Source: Porphyra umbilicalis (taxonomy: Eukaryota > Rhodophyta > Bangiophyceae > Bangiales > Bangiaceae). From it: a stretch of 64,000 nt of DNA. This document shows, piece by piece, positions 48,340 through 58,327 of this stretch (positions are counted from its first letter, which is position 1; each line of letters opens with the position of its first letter). A model generated the notes under the pieces. The model worked only from the letters and a program-made list of their open reading frames with translations. It was not told the origin of the DNA and ran no database searches. Where the stretch lies: contig KV918989.1 in NCBI GenBank assembly GCA_002049455.2, positions 1 to 64,000 on the forward strand, given 5' to 3'. The position numbers and the translations under genes were made by a program.

Positions 48340-49130
48340 CGCAGCGGCCATGACCAAAGGGGCGGCGGCCACGCACGGGGCGGTACCCCTGGCGACGCGC
48401 CGGCGTGCGAAGAGAGCGGCACGCCACTGGGGCGGCGCCCTGGTCGCCGGTGAACGGGGCGGTGGGCGACGCGCCGGTGGGGCGGTGCCCCTGGCGATGC
48501 GCCAGCGCGTGAAGGGGGCGGCATGCGAGTGGGGCGGCGCCCTGATCGCCGGCGGTCGGTGCGGTGGGCGACGCGCCGGTGGGGCGGTGCCCCTTGCGAC
48601 GCGCCGGCGAGTGAAGGGGGGCGACACGCTATTGGGGCGGCGCCCTGTTTGCCGGCGGTTGGCGCGGCGGGCGACCCGCCGGTGGGGCGGTGCCCCTGGC
48701 GACGCGCCGTCGAGTGAAGGAGGGCTTTACGCCAGTTGGGCGGCGCCCTGATCGCTGGCGATCAGAGCGGTGGGCGACGCGCCGGTCGGGCGGTGCCCCT
48801 GGCGACGCGGCGGTTGGTGAAGGGGGGCGGCATGCGTGTGGGGCGGCGCCCTGATCGCCGGCGGGCAGTGCGGTGGGCGACGCGCCGGTGGGGAAGTGCC
48901 CCTGGCGACGCGCCGGCGAGCGACGGGGGGCGGCACGCCGATCGGGCGGCGCCCTAGTCGCCCCTGGTCGGCACGCTGGGCGACACGCCGGTGCGGCGGC
49001 GCCCTTGGCGACGCGTCGCCGCGCGCAAGAGGCGGAACGTCGCTGAGGCGGCGCCCTTGGCGACGCGTCGGCACGCGCAAGGTACGATACGCCAGTGGGT
49101 CGGCACTCTTGCCGCCGGCGTTCGGCCTGG
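48340..49130. repeat. ~102-bp tandem array (about 7-8 copies)
   Basis: CGGTGCCCCTGGCGACGCG or a variant recurs at 48381, 48483, 48585, 48688, 48791 and 48893. It is more diverged than the flanking arrays. Confidence 0.8.
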
Positions 49131-49139
49131 TGGGCGATG

Positions 49140-50001
49140 CGCCGGTGGGACCGCGCCCCCCGGGTATGGGCGGGTTCCCCGCGGGACGCGCTTCCTCCCT
49201 GTCGTAGGGGGAAGTTGGGGGCCACACTGCCCGTGGCGGTGGGGCGCCTCGCCCGCCGGCGCTGGTGTCGTCGCGCCGCGATTCCGGGCGGTGTTGCACG
49301 CCGGATCACGGGGGGGCCAATCGCTGGCCGTCTTGCCGGTGGCACGGACGCGCGGCGTCTTCGTCGGCCGCTGTGGCCGGGAGCGGGCGGCGTTCTCTGC
49401 CCCCGCCGGCGGGCTTCCCGCGGTCGTTTTCGCGCCCCCCGGGTATGGGCGGGTTCCCCGCGGGACGCGCTTCCTCCCTGTCGTAGGGGGAAGCTGGGGG
49501 CCACACTGACCGTGGCGGTGGGGCGCCTCGCCCGCTGGCGCTGGTGTGGTCGCGCCGCGATTCCGGGCGGCGTTGCACGCCGGATCACGGGGGGGCCAAT
49601 CGCTGGCCGTCTTGCCGGTGGCACGGACGCGCGGCGTCTTCTTCGGCCGCTGTGGCCGGGAGCGGGCGGCGTTCTCTGCCCCCGCCGGCGGGCTTCCCGC
49701 GGTCGTTTTCGCGCCCCCCGGGTATGGGCGGGTTCCCCGCGGGACGCGCTTCCTCCCTGTCGTAGGGGGAAGCTGGGGGCCACACTGACCGTGGCGGTGG
49801 GGCGCCTCGCCCGCTGGCGCTGGTGTGGTCGCGCCGCGATTCCGGGCGGCGTTGCACGCCGGATCACGGGGGGGCCAATCGCTGGCCGTCTTGCCGGTGG
49901 CACGGACGCGCGGCGTCTTCGTCGGCCGCGGTGGCCGGGGGCGGGCGGCGTTCTCTGCCCCCGCCGGCGGGCTTCCCGCGGTCGGTTTCGCACCCCCCGG
50001 A
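49140..50001. repeat. 279-bp tandem array, left part (about 3 copies)
   Basis: Units start near 49160, 49439 and 49718. The fourth is cut at 50001 by element 3. The unit is exactly 93 codons, so any frame open in one unit stays open through the array. Confidence 0.9.
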
Positions 50002-50652
50002 TGTAGTACTACGGGGCCCCCCTAGGCGCCAGGGGGCCACCGCGGGGACGACGGCGACGGCGGGGGCCGTCGGTCCCCGACGCGTGGGGGCGACGCCAGC
50101 GGCGGTGGTGGCCGACGGGTTGGCGACGCGGGATGGCGGGGCGAGGGGGCGGCCCCACTTCCCGGCTCGGGCCCCTTGAGGGAGCGCACCCGATCCGCCG
50201 CGCCCGGCTTGCGGGCCCCGCGGGAGGCCGGGTTGGCGCGCCCGAGCGGGCTCTGGCGCGCCCGAGAGGGCGCGGCAGGCGACGGCCGACCGGGCGCCAC
50301 GCGGCGGGTGCAGCGCGTTGCGCGCGGGACGGTTTCTCCCCCTCGTCTGTAATGATCGCCTCGGGGGACTTGACATGCATGGAGGGAATTATCTGCATTG
50401 GTTGGTGACGGCCCGGGTCAATTCCCATCTGGGGAAATTGGGCCCGGGCGACGGTTTCCGCCCTTTTAGGACGAAGGGCGACGACGGTGGGAGGCACCGT
50501 CGTCGCCGGCAAGTAAACCGTGTCTCGATGTCTTGGCGTTTCGATCGGCCCGACTTCCCGGACCTCGAGTCCCATAGCGGGTGTCGCGCGAGCGGCTGAG
50601 ACGGCCGTTACTTCCCTCCTTCTGAGGTAACCCCCTAGATTGTGGTACTACA
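50002..50652 (+). repeat. Element 3 left LTR
   Basis: 651 bp, TGTAGTAC...GTACTACA. It contains the hairpin core at 50459-50507. Confidence 0.9.
50477..50507 (+). promoter_or_regulatory. Conserved LTR hairpin
   Basis: A 13-bp perfect stem GGCGACGACGGTG / CACCGTCGTCGCC encloses a 5-base loop. It overlaps a second possible stem, CGCCCTT / AAGGGCG (50459-50465, 50474-50480), so the two cannot form together. Present in all seven LTRs of elements 3, 4, 5 and 6. Its role (polyadenylation, packaging or dimerisation) is unknown. Confidence 0.55.
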
Positions 50653-50654
50653 TT

Positions 50655-50672
50655 TGGCGCTCCGGGTGAGAC
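50655..50672 (+). other. Element 3 primer-binding site
   Basis: TGGCGCTCCGGGTGAGAC, 2 bp after the LTR. The same site occurs in elements 4 and 6. Confidence 0.75.
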
Positions 50673-50801
50673 CCGCGGTACGCACACTGTGCGCGTCGCG
50701 GATCGACACCTCTTTCGGTACCAAGATTCGGGGGACCCTCGTTGGTTGTATTGCGGTGCGGTGACAGGAGCACATCCGATCGATACGCGGGCCCCGCTTC
50801 C

Positions 50802-53576
50802 ATGGCTCGCGGATCTTCCTCATCTTCCCCGCTTGACGGGGGCGCTCCTCCGTTTGAGATGCCTGGCACCAGCCGGGTGACGGACGCGCCACCGGCGGGA
50901 GACCCCGGGGCAACACCGGCCTTGGGCGCCGTGGCCCCCGTGGGGGGTGGAAGGGCGGTCCCGGTTGGCGGCGGCGGTACGGTGGCGGGTGAGTCGAACT
51001 CCCTGCCGAAGGACCCCGGCCGCACGCCGACCACCGGGGCTCGTCCTCCTCCCGGCGCGGGACGGACGTCCACGCTGATGGAGCCCCAGGCAGGGGGTGC
51101 GGGGGTTCACCCTTCCCCCCTGGACGGGCAGCGCCTGGAAGGGGCGCCGCCCTTTGGCCCTCCCCGAGTGGACGCGGTGGGCGGTTCATCGGGAACTGTA
51201 GTTGGCGGGACCCCCGCGAGCCGGGGGCCGCGTCGACGAATGGACGCGCTGCCGCTCGAGGAGGACGAGCGGCAGCGCCGGGAATTACAGCGGGCGTTCG
51301 GGGTCACCCCAGAGGAGGTGGCCCGGGCCCGGTGGCAGCGGACCACCCGGGAGCACTGGTCCCTGGACGCGCCGTCGGCGACGGGCGGGTCGGGGCCAAG
51401 CCTGCAGGGGATCGGCGGAGCCGCGGCCCCAGGACCACCTCGGTCGGTGGCCGACCCCGGGCACCTGCGCCACTTGGCTCAGGTGTTCCGCGACGCCGCG
51501 GAGGAAGCGTCGACCGCGGCATCGGACGGGACCCCGGTCCCGGGGCGGGGCGCGGCCGTGGCCCTGGCCCTGGCGGCGGCCCAGGGCCCTTCCCCCGGAA
51601 CCGCGAGCGCGGGGGGGCCGGCACCCCCGGAACCCGGGTCAGGCACGTCCAGGGAGCGTACCCGGACGGGGGGCACAACCCGGACCGGGGCCGCCTTGAC
51701 GGTGACTGCATCGCCGGGCGCGCGCCCTGCGCGGTCTCGGTCCCGGCGGGGCGCCGAGAGCCGACACCTGAAGGCCGCCCCCTCGAAGGGCCACCGACGG
51801 CGGCGCCACGCCCGACGGGCGCCGTCGCCCCCCTCGTCGGGGCCCCCCTCGTCGACCGAGAGCGACGACAGTCCGTCAAGCTCGTCGTCCGCCGCCAGTA
51901 GGGCGGAGTCGACGGACAGCAGCGACGGCTCGACCTCTTCCTCCGCCACCGGCAGTGACCCCGGCGCAACGCGCCGCCGACGGCGGGCACGGGCTGCCGA
52001 CAAGCGGCCACACCGGGCCCTGGTTCAAGAGGCGCTGCGCGCCTTCCGGCGGGAGCAGCGGGAGGACACGGTGGTCGACCCCCGCTTCAAGGGGCTCCTG
52101 TCGCCGGAACGGTACCGACTCGCGCAGCGAGGGGGCCGCCTACACCTCCCGCGAGGCAATTCCATCCGCGGTATCCGCGCGGACGTCGAGGCCTTGATGC
52201 ACACCTCGCGGCAGTTTGCGGGCGATACCCCGTTGGGGTTGGTGGCGTTCCTTGGGAACTTCCAGACGGCATGCGACGGCAGCGGGCTGAACGAGGGTAC
52301 GGCAGTGACACTGCTGCAGTACTTCGTCACGAGCGAGGTGCTCGGCGTGCTCCAGCGCGCCAAGGACACCCACGCCTCGCGGCAGCTCACGTACAAGCGC
52401 GCGGTCCACGCTCTACTCAACGAGTACCTCGACGGGGAGGACCTGGTGGACCACCTCCCGGCCCTCATGCAAGCATCCCAAGAGAAGTGGGAAGACGAAC
52501 ACGAGTTTGCGAACCGCATCCTCGATGCTAACCGTGCCTTGGGCTCGGTCCTACAAGAGGCCGAGCTGAAGAGTATCCTACTCAAGGGCGTTGGACGGGA
52601 GGTCCGGGCCCTGGGGCGGAACTTCAATACCCAGGGCCGGACCTTCCCCAAGCTGCGCAAGTTCCTTGCCAAGACGGGAGCAGCTACCCGGGAGGCCCGG
52701 GGGGTCAAGCTCCAAGCCAAGCCCAAGGGGAGCGCCTCCCGGTCGGTCGGCGGTGAAGAACGGGAGGCCCGTCGGGCCCGGCCGGCGGCATCCGTCGCTC
52801 TCCCGGTGGGAGCCGCCTCGGCCGCGGCTACTCTGTCCGTCACGGACTACGGGACCGAGGCGGAGCGGGCCGAGTGGGCCGCGGTGTTGGCCGCGTCGGG
52901 GACGCCCGGTGCGTATGGATCCTCAGGCGACATCCCGGTACTACCGGTGGACAGTCTCCCGCACGCGTCGGGCTGGCAAGAGCAGCCCGCGTGGGGCGGG
53001 CGCCCGGAGTTGTACCCCGTGCATACGGGGGCGGGGCGTGGGCGCGGTACCCTGGCGCCGGGCACCCCGGTGCCTCCACGGCCGGGAACCGTCTTCCCGC
53101 ACTCGGATCGCCCCCCGCGGTTTCCCCGAGGCGGGGCGCCTCCACCGCGTGGCGGCGGATGGAGTGGGGCACCCGAGGCGGGGCCCCCGCCACGTCGGTG
53201 GGGGGCCTGCTCGTTCTGTGGCCACCTGGGGCACTGGGTGTGGGAGTGCCCCACCCAGTCTCCCGAGGTGCGGGCCTACGGGCGCGCGCTGCGCGAAGCA
53301 GTCGCGGCACACCGTAACGGGCGGGGACCGGCTCCGCCGGCACCCCTGCCCCTGGGTACGGGACCGCCGGCTCCACCGGTACCGCCGACCGGCGCCAACC
53401 ATGGGACCGTCCCGCCGGGCACGGCTGTCTTCGTCCACGCCGTGGAAACGGATGACCGGGCGTACCCGGACGTAGCGGGCGACGAGGGGGAGAGCTCCTC
53501 CGAGGAGTGGATCGCGGGCGCCGACGGCGCGAGTCGTAAGAACGGCCGCCCCTGCCACGCCCAGGGAAACGAGTAA
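50802..53576 (+). CDS. Element 3 Gag
   Basis: 924 residues from the Met at 50802, chosen over the upstream in-frame start at 50742 because MARGSSSSSPLDGG lies closer to the family start; this is uncertain. A long Pro/Gly/Ala-rich N-terminal region with an Arg-rich SPPSS-type segment precedes a helical capsid-like domain at about residues 400-640 (GDTPLGLVAFLGNFQTACDG and LLNEYLDGEDLVDHLPALMQ). A CX2CX4HX4C knuckle, CSFCGHLGHWVWEC, lies at about residues 803-816. Gag forms the particle and binds genomic RNA. It ends with GETE-type codons overlapping a frameshift signal, so Pol is probably made as a Gag-Pol fusion. Confidence 0.85.
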   Translation: MARGSSSSSPLDGGAPPFEMPGTSRVTDAPPAGDPGATPALGAVAPVGGGRAVPVGGGGTVAGESNSLPKDPGRTPTTGARPPPGAGRTSTLMEPQAGGAGVHPSPLDGQRLEGAPPFGPPRVDAVGGSSGTVVGGTPASRGPRRRMDALPLEEDERQRRELQRAFGVTPEEVARARWQRTTREHWSLDAPSATGGSGPSLQGIGGAAAPGPPRSVADPGHLRHLAQVFRDAAEEASTAASDGTPVPGRGAAVALALAAAQGPSPGTASAGGPAPPEPGSGTSRERTRTGGTTRTGAALTVTASPGARPARSRSRRGAESRHLKAAPSKGHRRRRHARRAPSPPSSGPPSSTESDDSPSSSSSAASRAESTDSSDGSTSSSATGSDPGATRRRRRARAADKRPHRALVQEALRAFRREQREDTVVDPRFKGLLSPERYRLAQRGGRLHLPRGNSIRGIRADVEALMHTSRQFAGDTPLGLVAFLGNFQTACDGSGLNEGTAVTLLQYFVTSEVLGVLQRAKDTHASRQLTYKRAVHALLNEYLDGEDLVDHLPALMQASQEKWEDEHEFANRILDANRALGSVLQEAELKSILLKGVGREVRALGRNFNTQGRTFPKLRKFLAKTGAATREARGVKLQAKPKGSASRSVGGEEREARRARPAASVALPVGAASAAATLSVTDYGTEAERAEWAAVLAASGTPGAYGSSGDIPVLPVDSLPHASGWQEQPAWGGRPELYPVHTGAGRGRGTLAPGTPVPPRPGTVFPHSDRPPRFPRGGAPPPRGGGWSGAPEAGPPPRRWGACSFCGHLGHWVWECPTQSPEVRAYGRALREAVAAHRNGRGPAPPAPLPLGTGPPAPPVPPTGANHGTVPPGTAVFVHAVETDDRAYPDVAGDEGESSSEEWIAGADGASRKNGRPCHAQGNE

Positions 53577-53602
53577 GGGGCAGCCCCCTTAGTGGGCTGC
53601 CC
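53564..53602 (+). promoter_or_regulatory. Programmed -1 frameshift signal of element 3
   Basis: The heptamer GGGAAAC (53564-53570) is in the correct phase (G GGA AAC) in the gag frame, one codon before the TAA at 53574. A 7-nt spacer separates it from a perfect 9-bp hairpin GGGCAGCCC / GGGCTGCCC (53578-53586, 53594-53602). Pol lies in the -1 frame and is open through this point. This matches the known retroviral and retrotransposon arrangement. Confidence 0.8.
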
Positions 53603-56600
53603 ACGGACGTCGTCCGTCTCAAGGCACACCGGCACTGCTACATCACGGCGACCCGCCTGCGCCAGGTACGCAAGCGGCGTGCCGCTGCGGGATTCCCGCC
53701 GGCGCCCGCCTTCTGCCCCCGCATCCTCGCGCGGCCGGGGGGGGTCAGCCACGCGACGGCGGACGAGCCGGACCACTGCCCCGTCCCGGCGACGCCGGTG
53801 GCCGCTGAGGCCGTCCCTTCGTCTCCGCCGGCCGCCGCGTCGGTCCTGGCCCTGGGCCACTCCGACCCCCGGCCGTGGGGTGGCGGGGATGGTATCCCAG
53901 CGGACCCACCCGCCAACGGGGCGCACACCGGGCCAGGGCCCCGGCGGCGCCTCGGGGGACGCGCCCGGCGCGAGCGTACCCGCTTTCTCCGGCACGCCGC
54001 CGCCGTCGCGGACCCCACGCAAGCGCCGGGTACCCCGCCCCGCAACGGGGAAGTGCTGCTCTTCAGCCTGCATAACTACCGTATCGTGGCCTCTCTGGGG
54101 CTGGACAAGCTGTCCCTCCGTGCGTTCGGCGTCGTCGTCGACACGGGGGCGGGCCCCAACTTGGTCCGCCGGGACGCCCTCGCTCCTGACTGGCTCCGCC
54201 AGGTGGTCACCTCTAAGGAGGAGGAACAGGTACGTCTGCGAGACGCCAACAACGCACGGTTACGCATTAGCGGGACCGTCACGCTGTGGCTCCAGACGGG
54301 CGCACGGATCGTCCCGTTCCCCTTTCTCGTCGTCGACGACCTGTCGGTCCCGGTCATCTTGGGCTGCACGTTCATCGACGACAACGCCCACGCCATCCTG
54401 CCTCAGGATAGGTCCATCCGTTGGACGGACGGGTCCGTCACGGCGATCCTGCGGGGACCGTTGGACGATGGCGACCGCTCGATGGGCGTCTCCTGCGTCC
54501 TCCGTGCGACGCACAAGACGCGGCTTCCACCGTCGGCGGCCACGGTCTTCTGGGTGCGGACCATGTGGGGCGGCCTGGGTCAGGTGTTCGGCGCCTCGCG
54601 CCTCTTCACAACGCACGGGGTCACCATCGCTAACGGCGTACACGATATCGTGCCGGGGCTATCTTTCCCGGTCATCGTGACCAACTTTGGCGCGCGCGAG
54701 GTCATCCTCCGGCAGAAGGCCAACGTCGACTACGTCGAGCTGCTGACGACAGGGGTCGTACAAGTGCCCCCCGGGGCACCTTCCGGTACACCGGTCGCCC
54801 CGGTTTTCCCGCCGGCCACGGCCGCCGAAGGCGTCGTGGCGGCGGTGTCAAGCACCGGAGACGACCCCGCGCCGGGGCGGAGCCCGGACCCAGCGACGGC
54901 CTCAGGCGGTACGGCTGCGACCCCCGCGCGACCCCGGGACCCGGGCGAAGAAAGCGCCCTGGCGAACGCGGCGCCACCCGCATCCCCCCCGCAAGTGGAG
55001 GACGTGGACCTGCCGGACGTCGACCGGACGCTGCACACCCGGATCCGCCGCATGCTGGACCAGCACAAGGCAATGTGGACGGGCCAGGCGCTCGGCGTCA
55101 TCAAAGCCACCCAGCACCGCATCGACCTCAACGCCGGCGCCCGGCCCGTCCGCTTCGCACCGCGCCGTGCTGGGCACACGGCGCGGGAGGCCGAGACGGC
55201 CGAGGTCAAGCGGCAGCTGGAGGCGGACGTCATCGAACCGACGTCGTCGGAATGGGGCTTCCCGGTCGTGCTCGTCCCCAAGAAGGATGGCACCCTCCGC
55301 TTCTGCGTCGATTACCGACTGCTGAACGTCGTCACCAAGCAGGATTCATACCCGCTGCCCCGAATGGACGAATGCATCGACAGCCTCGGTGAGGCGACCA
55401 TCTTCTCGACGTTGGATTGCAACGCCGGCTACTGGCAGGTTGCCATCGCACCCGAAGATCGGGAGAAGACGGCTTACGTGTGCCACGAGGGCGCGTACCA
55501 GTACAAACGGATGCCGTTCGGACTAACGAACGCCCCGGCCACGTTCCAGCGGGCGCTAGACATCATCCTCTCCGGCGTGAAGTGGCAAAGCTGCCTTATC
55601 TACCTCGACGATGTCATCGTGTACTCCAAGACGGAGGAGGAGCACGTCGGCCACGTCGACCGCGTTCTGCGCCTGCTTCGCGACGCGGGAGTGACACTCC
55701 GCCTGCCCAAGTGCCGGTTCTTTCGCAAGACCGTGGAATACCTCGGGCATGAAATCAAGCCGGGCCGGCTCGGTGTGATGGACGCGCACACGCGCGCCTT
55801 GCGCGAGGCGCACTTCCCCACGACCCGCACGCAAGTGCGAAGCTTCGTGAGGATGTGCAACGTCTTCCGCCGGTTCGTGCCGAACTTCGCAAGGATGGCA
55901 GCGCCATTGACGGACCTCATGGGGTCCACGGCCCCCGTCCTGGTGCCCCCTGCCACGCCATTGCAGCAGCAGGCGTTCGACCGGCTCAAGGAGGCCCTCA
56001 CGACCCCGCCGGTCCTCGCATTCCCGCGGCGCGGGCGGAAGTACGTCCTCGACGTAGATGCCTGCGGGACGCAGGTGGGCGCCGCCCTGCTGCAGGAGCA
56101 AGACGACGGGAAACTCAAGCCGGTCGCGTCCATCAGCCGGCGGCTGGCAACGAACGAGCTCCCCTACGGGGTCACGGAGAAGGAGTGCCTGGCAGTCGTC
56201 TGGGCGTCGCTCAAGCTCCGCCCCTACCTCGAGGGTGATCGTTTCCTCGTGCGCACGGACCACGACTGCCTACGGTGGATCCTCAATATTGAGGGTTCGG
56301 GGAATCCCCGCTTGGCGGTCTGGCGCCTTCGCCTCAGCGAGTTGGAGTTTGACGTCGCCTACAAGCCGGGGATGACACACTACATGGCCGACAGCATCTC
56401 CCGCCTGGAGTCCGGGGCCAGCGATGAGACCGCGTTCGACGACGCGGTCCCTGTCTTCGCTGTGCGAGCCAACACGGTCCGGGGGCTCGACGCCGCCAAC
56501 TACGTTGGCGGCCCAACGGTCCGTGGCATCAACCGCGACGCGGTGCTCTCGGCCCAAGCCGACGACGGGTACTGCCAGGAGATCGTGAAAGCCCTGAATG

Positions 56601-58117
56601 ACGGGCGGCGCATCCCGTTCTTCGAGGATCCCGATGGGGTCCTCCGGCGACGCGCGGCGCCCGATGGCGCCCACCAGGTGGTGGTCCCGACCTCCTTGCA
56701 GGAGCAGGTCCTTCACCTGGAGCACGACGCGACCCTCGCCGGGCACTCCGGGGAATCCCGCATGTATGCGGCGATGCGGCGGTACTACTACTGGGTGGGC
56801 ATGGCGGCCGACGTCGTCTCCTATGTTAGGAAATGCGACAGCTGTGCCCGGCAGCGCGTGCGCCCGCTGGCACGGCGCTCGCCCCTGACCCTGTTCCCCG
56901 CCACCATGCCCTTCCAGGACATTGCTGTGGACCTCTACGGGCCCCTCGACCGAACGGCCGCCGGCCATCGATTCATCCTGGTGATCACCGACCGGTTCAC
57001 CAAGCTGGTGCGCGCCATCCCGATGGACGGTACGTCGGCGGTGGACTGCGCCTCGGCCGTCCTGGACTACTGGGTGGGCGCTTATGGTCCGCCGGACCGG
57101 CTGCTCTCGGACGGGGGACCCCAGTTCACCAGCCACTTCTGGGGCCAGGTTTGCAACCTGCTCTTCATCGAGCCTAAGGTGACGTCACCGTCACACCCGC
57201 AGACGAACGGGCAGCCGGAGCGGTTCAACCGCACGATGCATACGATTCTAAACCACTACGTGGCGGAGCATCCGCGGTCATGGAACCACCTCCTTTGGGC
57301 CCTGACGCTGGCGTACAACAGCCGCCCCCACCGTAGCACCGGGGTTGCCCCGCTGGAGCTGGTCAACCCCATGGGGGTATCCAGCTGGGCTTTCAAGGAC
57401 ATCCCGAAGTCCGGGGCGTACGCCATCACGGCGCAACGCGGCACCGCCGCCGAGAAGCGCGCCCAAGCCTCCCTGCTGACCCGCCTCGTTCAGCTCATCC
57501 CGCAGATGCGGGCAACGCTAAAGGCCACGCAGGGGCGCTACAAGCGCGACCACGACAAGTGCCTCGCGCTGCGCGCGGAGAAGCTCACCGTGTGGGGCTG
57601 TGCGTGGCTGCGTGACCAGGCCAAGGAGGAGGGCGCCGGCGGCAAACTGACGCACGTCGCCCGCGGACCGTATCGCGTGGTTTCCACGGACGGCCCGACG
57701 GTCCTCCTGGACGTGGACGGGGAGCACCGACGGGAGACCGAGGCGCACGTCGTCCGCGCCTCGGGCACGGCCGCCGAATCCCCTGCCCAACACCCCGCGT
57801 TGCGGGCCGCGCGCTCCTTCCACGGGGCGGAGGCCGACGGCCAGCGGTATGCCGTGGACCGCATCGCGGACCACGCGACGCTGCCCGACGGCACCCTCCG
57901 GGTCCAGGTCTACTGGACCGGATACCCGCAGCCCACCTGGATGGACGCCGCGGACGCCCCGCACGAGACGCTGAGCGTCTACCTGCGCCGCGCCGCGCGC
58001 CTGGGGCTGCCCCACACGTCCGCCGACCCGCCGCCGGCGGCCCCGCAAGCCTCGGCTCCCGACGGCGGCGCCGCCTCGGGCGGCGCCGCCGCGCCGCCTC
58101 CGGCCATTCGTGCCTGA
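53577..58117 (+). CDS. Element 3 Pol: protease, RT, RNase H, integrase, chromodomain
   Basis: The frame is open from inside the end of gag; the first Met is at 53798, from which 1439 residues are counted. Retropepsin VVVDTGAGPNLV has its Asp at about 115. RT has FCVDYRLLNVV and YLDDVIVYS at about 602-610. RNase H begins VLDVDACGTQVGAALLQ at about 750. The integrase zinc region is HLEHDATLAGH and CDSCARQR (about 973-1016). The core Asp1045, Asp1105 and Glu1141 give a D,D35E triad. A chromodomain with VQVYWTGYPQPTWMDA lies at about 1350-1400. It copies RNA to DNA and integrates it. All motifs intact. Confidence 0.9.
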
Positions 58118-58327
58118 CCCCTTGGGTCGGCGCGGTGGCCGGGCGCGGCGGGGGGGGGGATGGGTTTTTCTGGGGTTATTGGGGGACTATGCCAAGACGT
58201 GGCGGGGCCACAACGGGCCGCGGACGCTGAGTGGGACTAAGAGCAAGCCCACGGCTGTATTCAACGGCGGAAGACGACTGAACGCCGTCGGACTAAGCGC
58301 CACACCTACGGGGCCAGGGCGATGCCC
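58118..58327. other. Gap between convergent Pol and antisense ORF
   Basis: 210 bp with a G-run at about 58148-58157. No gene. Confidence 0.4.

Noticed and set aside
45205-48627. Many overlapping ORFs of 200-300 residues
   Set aside because: By-products of the 302/269-bp array on both strands.
48340-49130. Regular ~102-bp repeats considered as a CRISPR-like array
   Set aside because: The whole unit repeats, with no unique spacers, in a eukaryotic LTR element.
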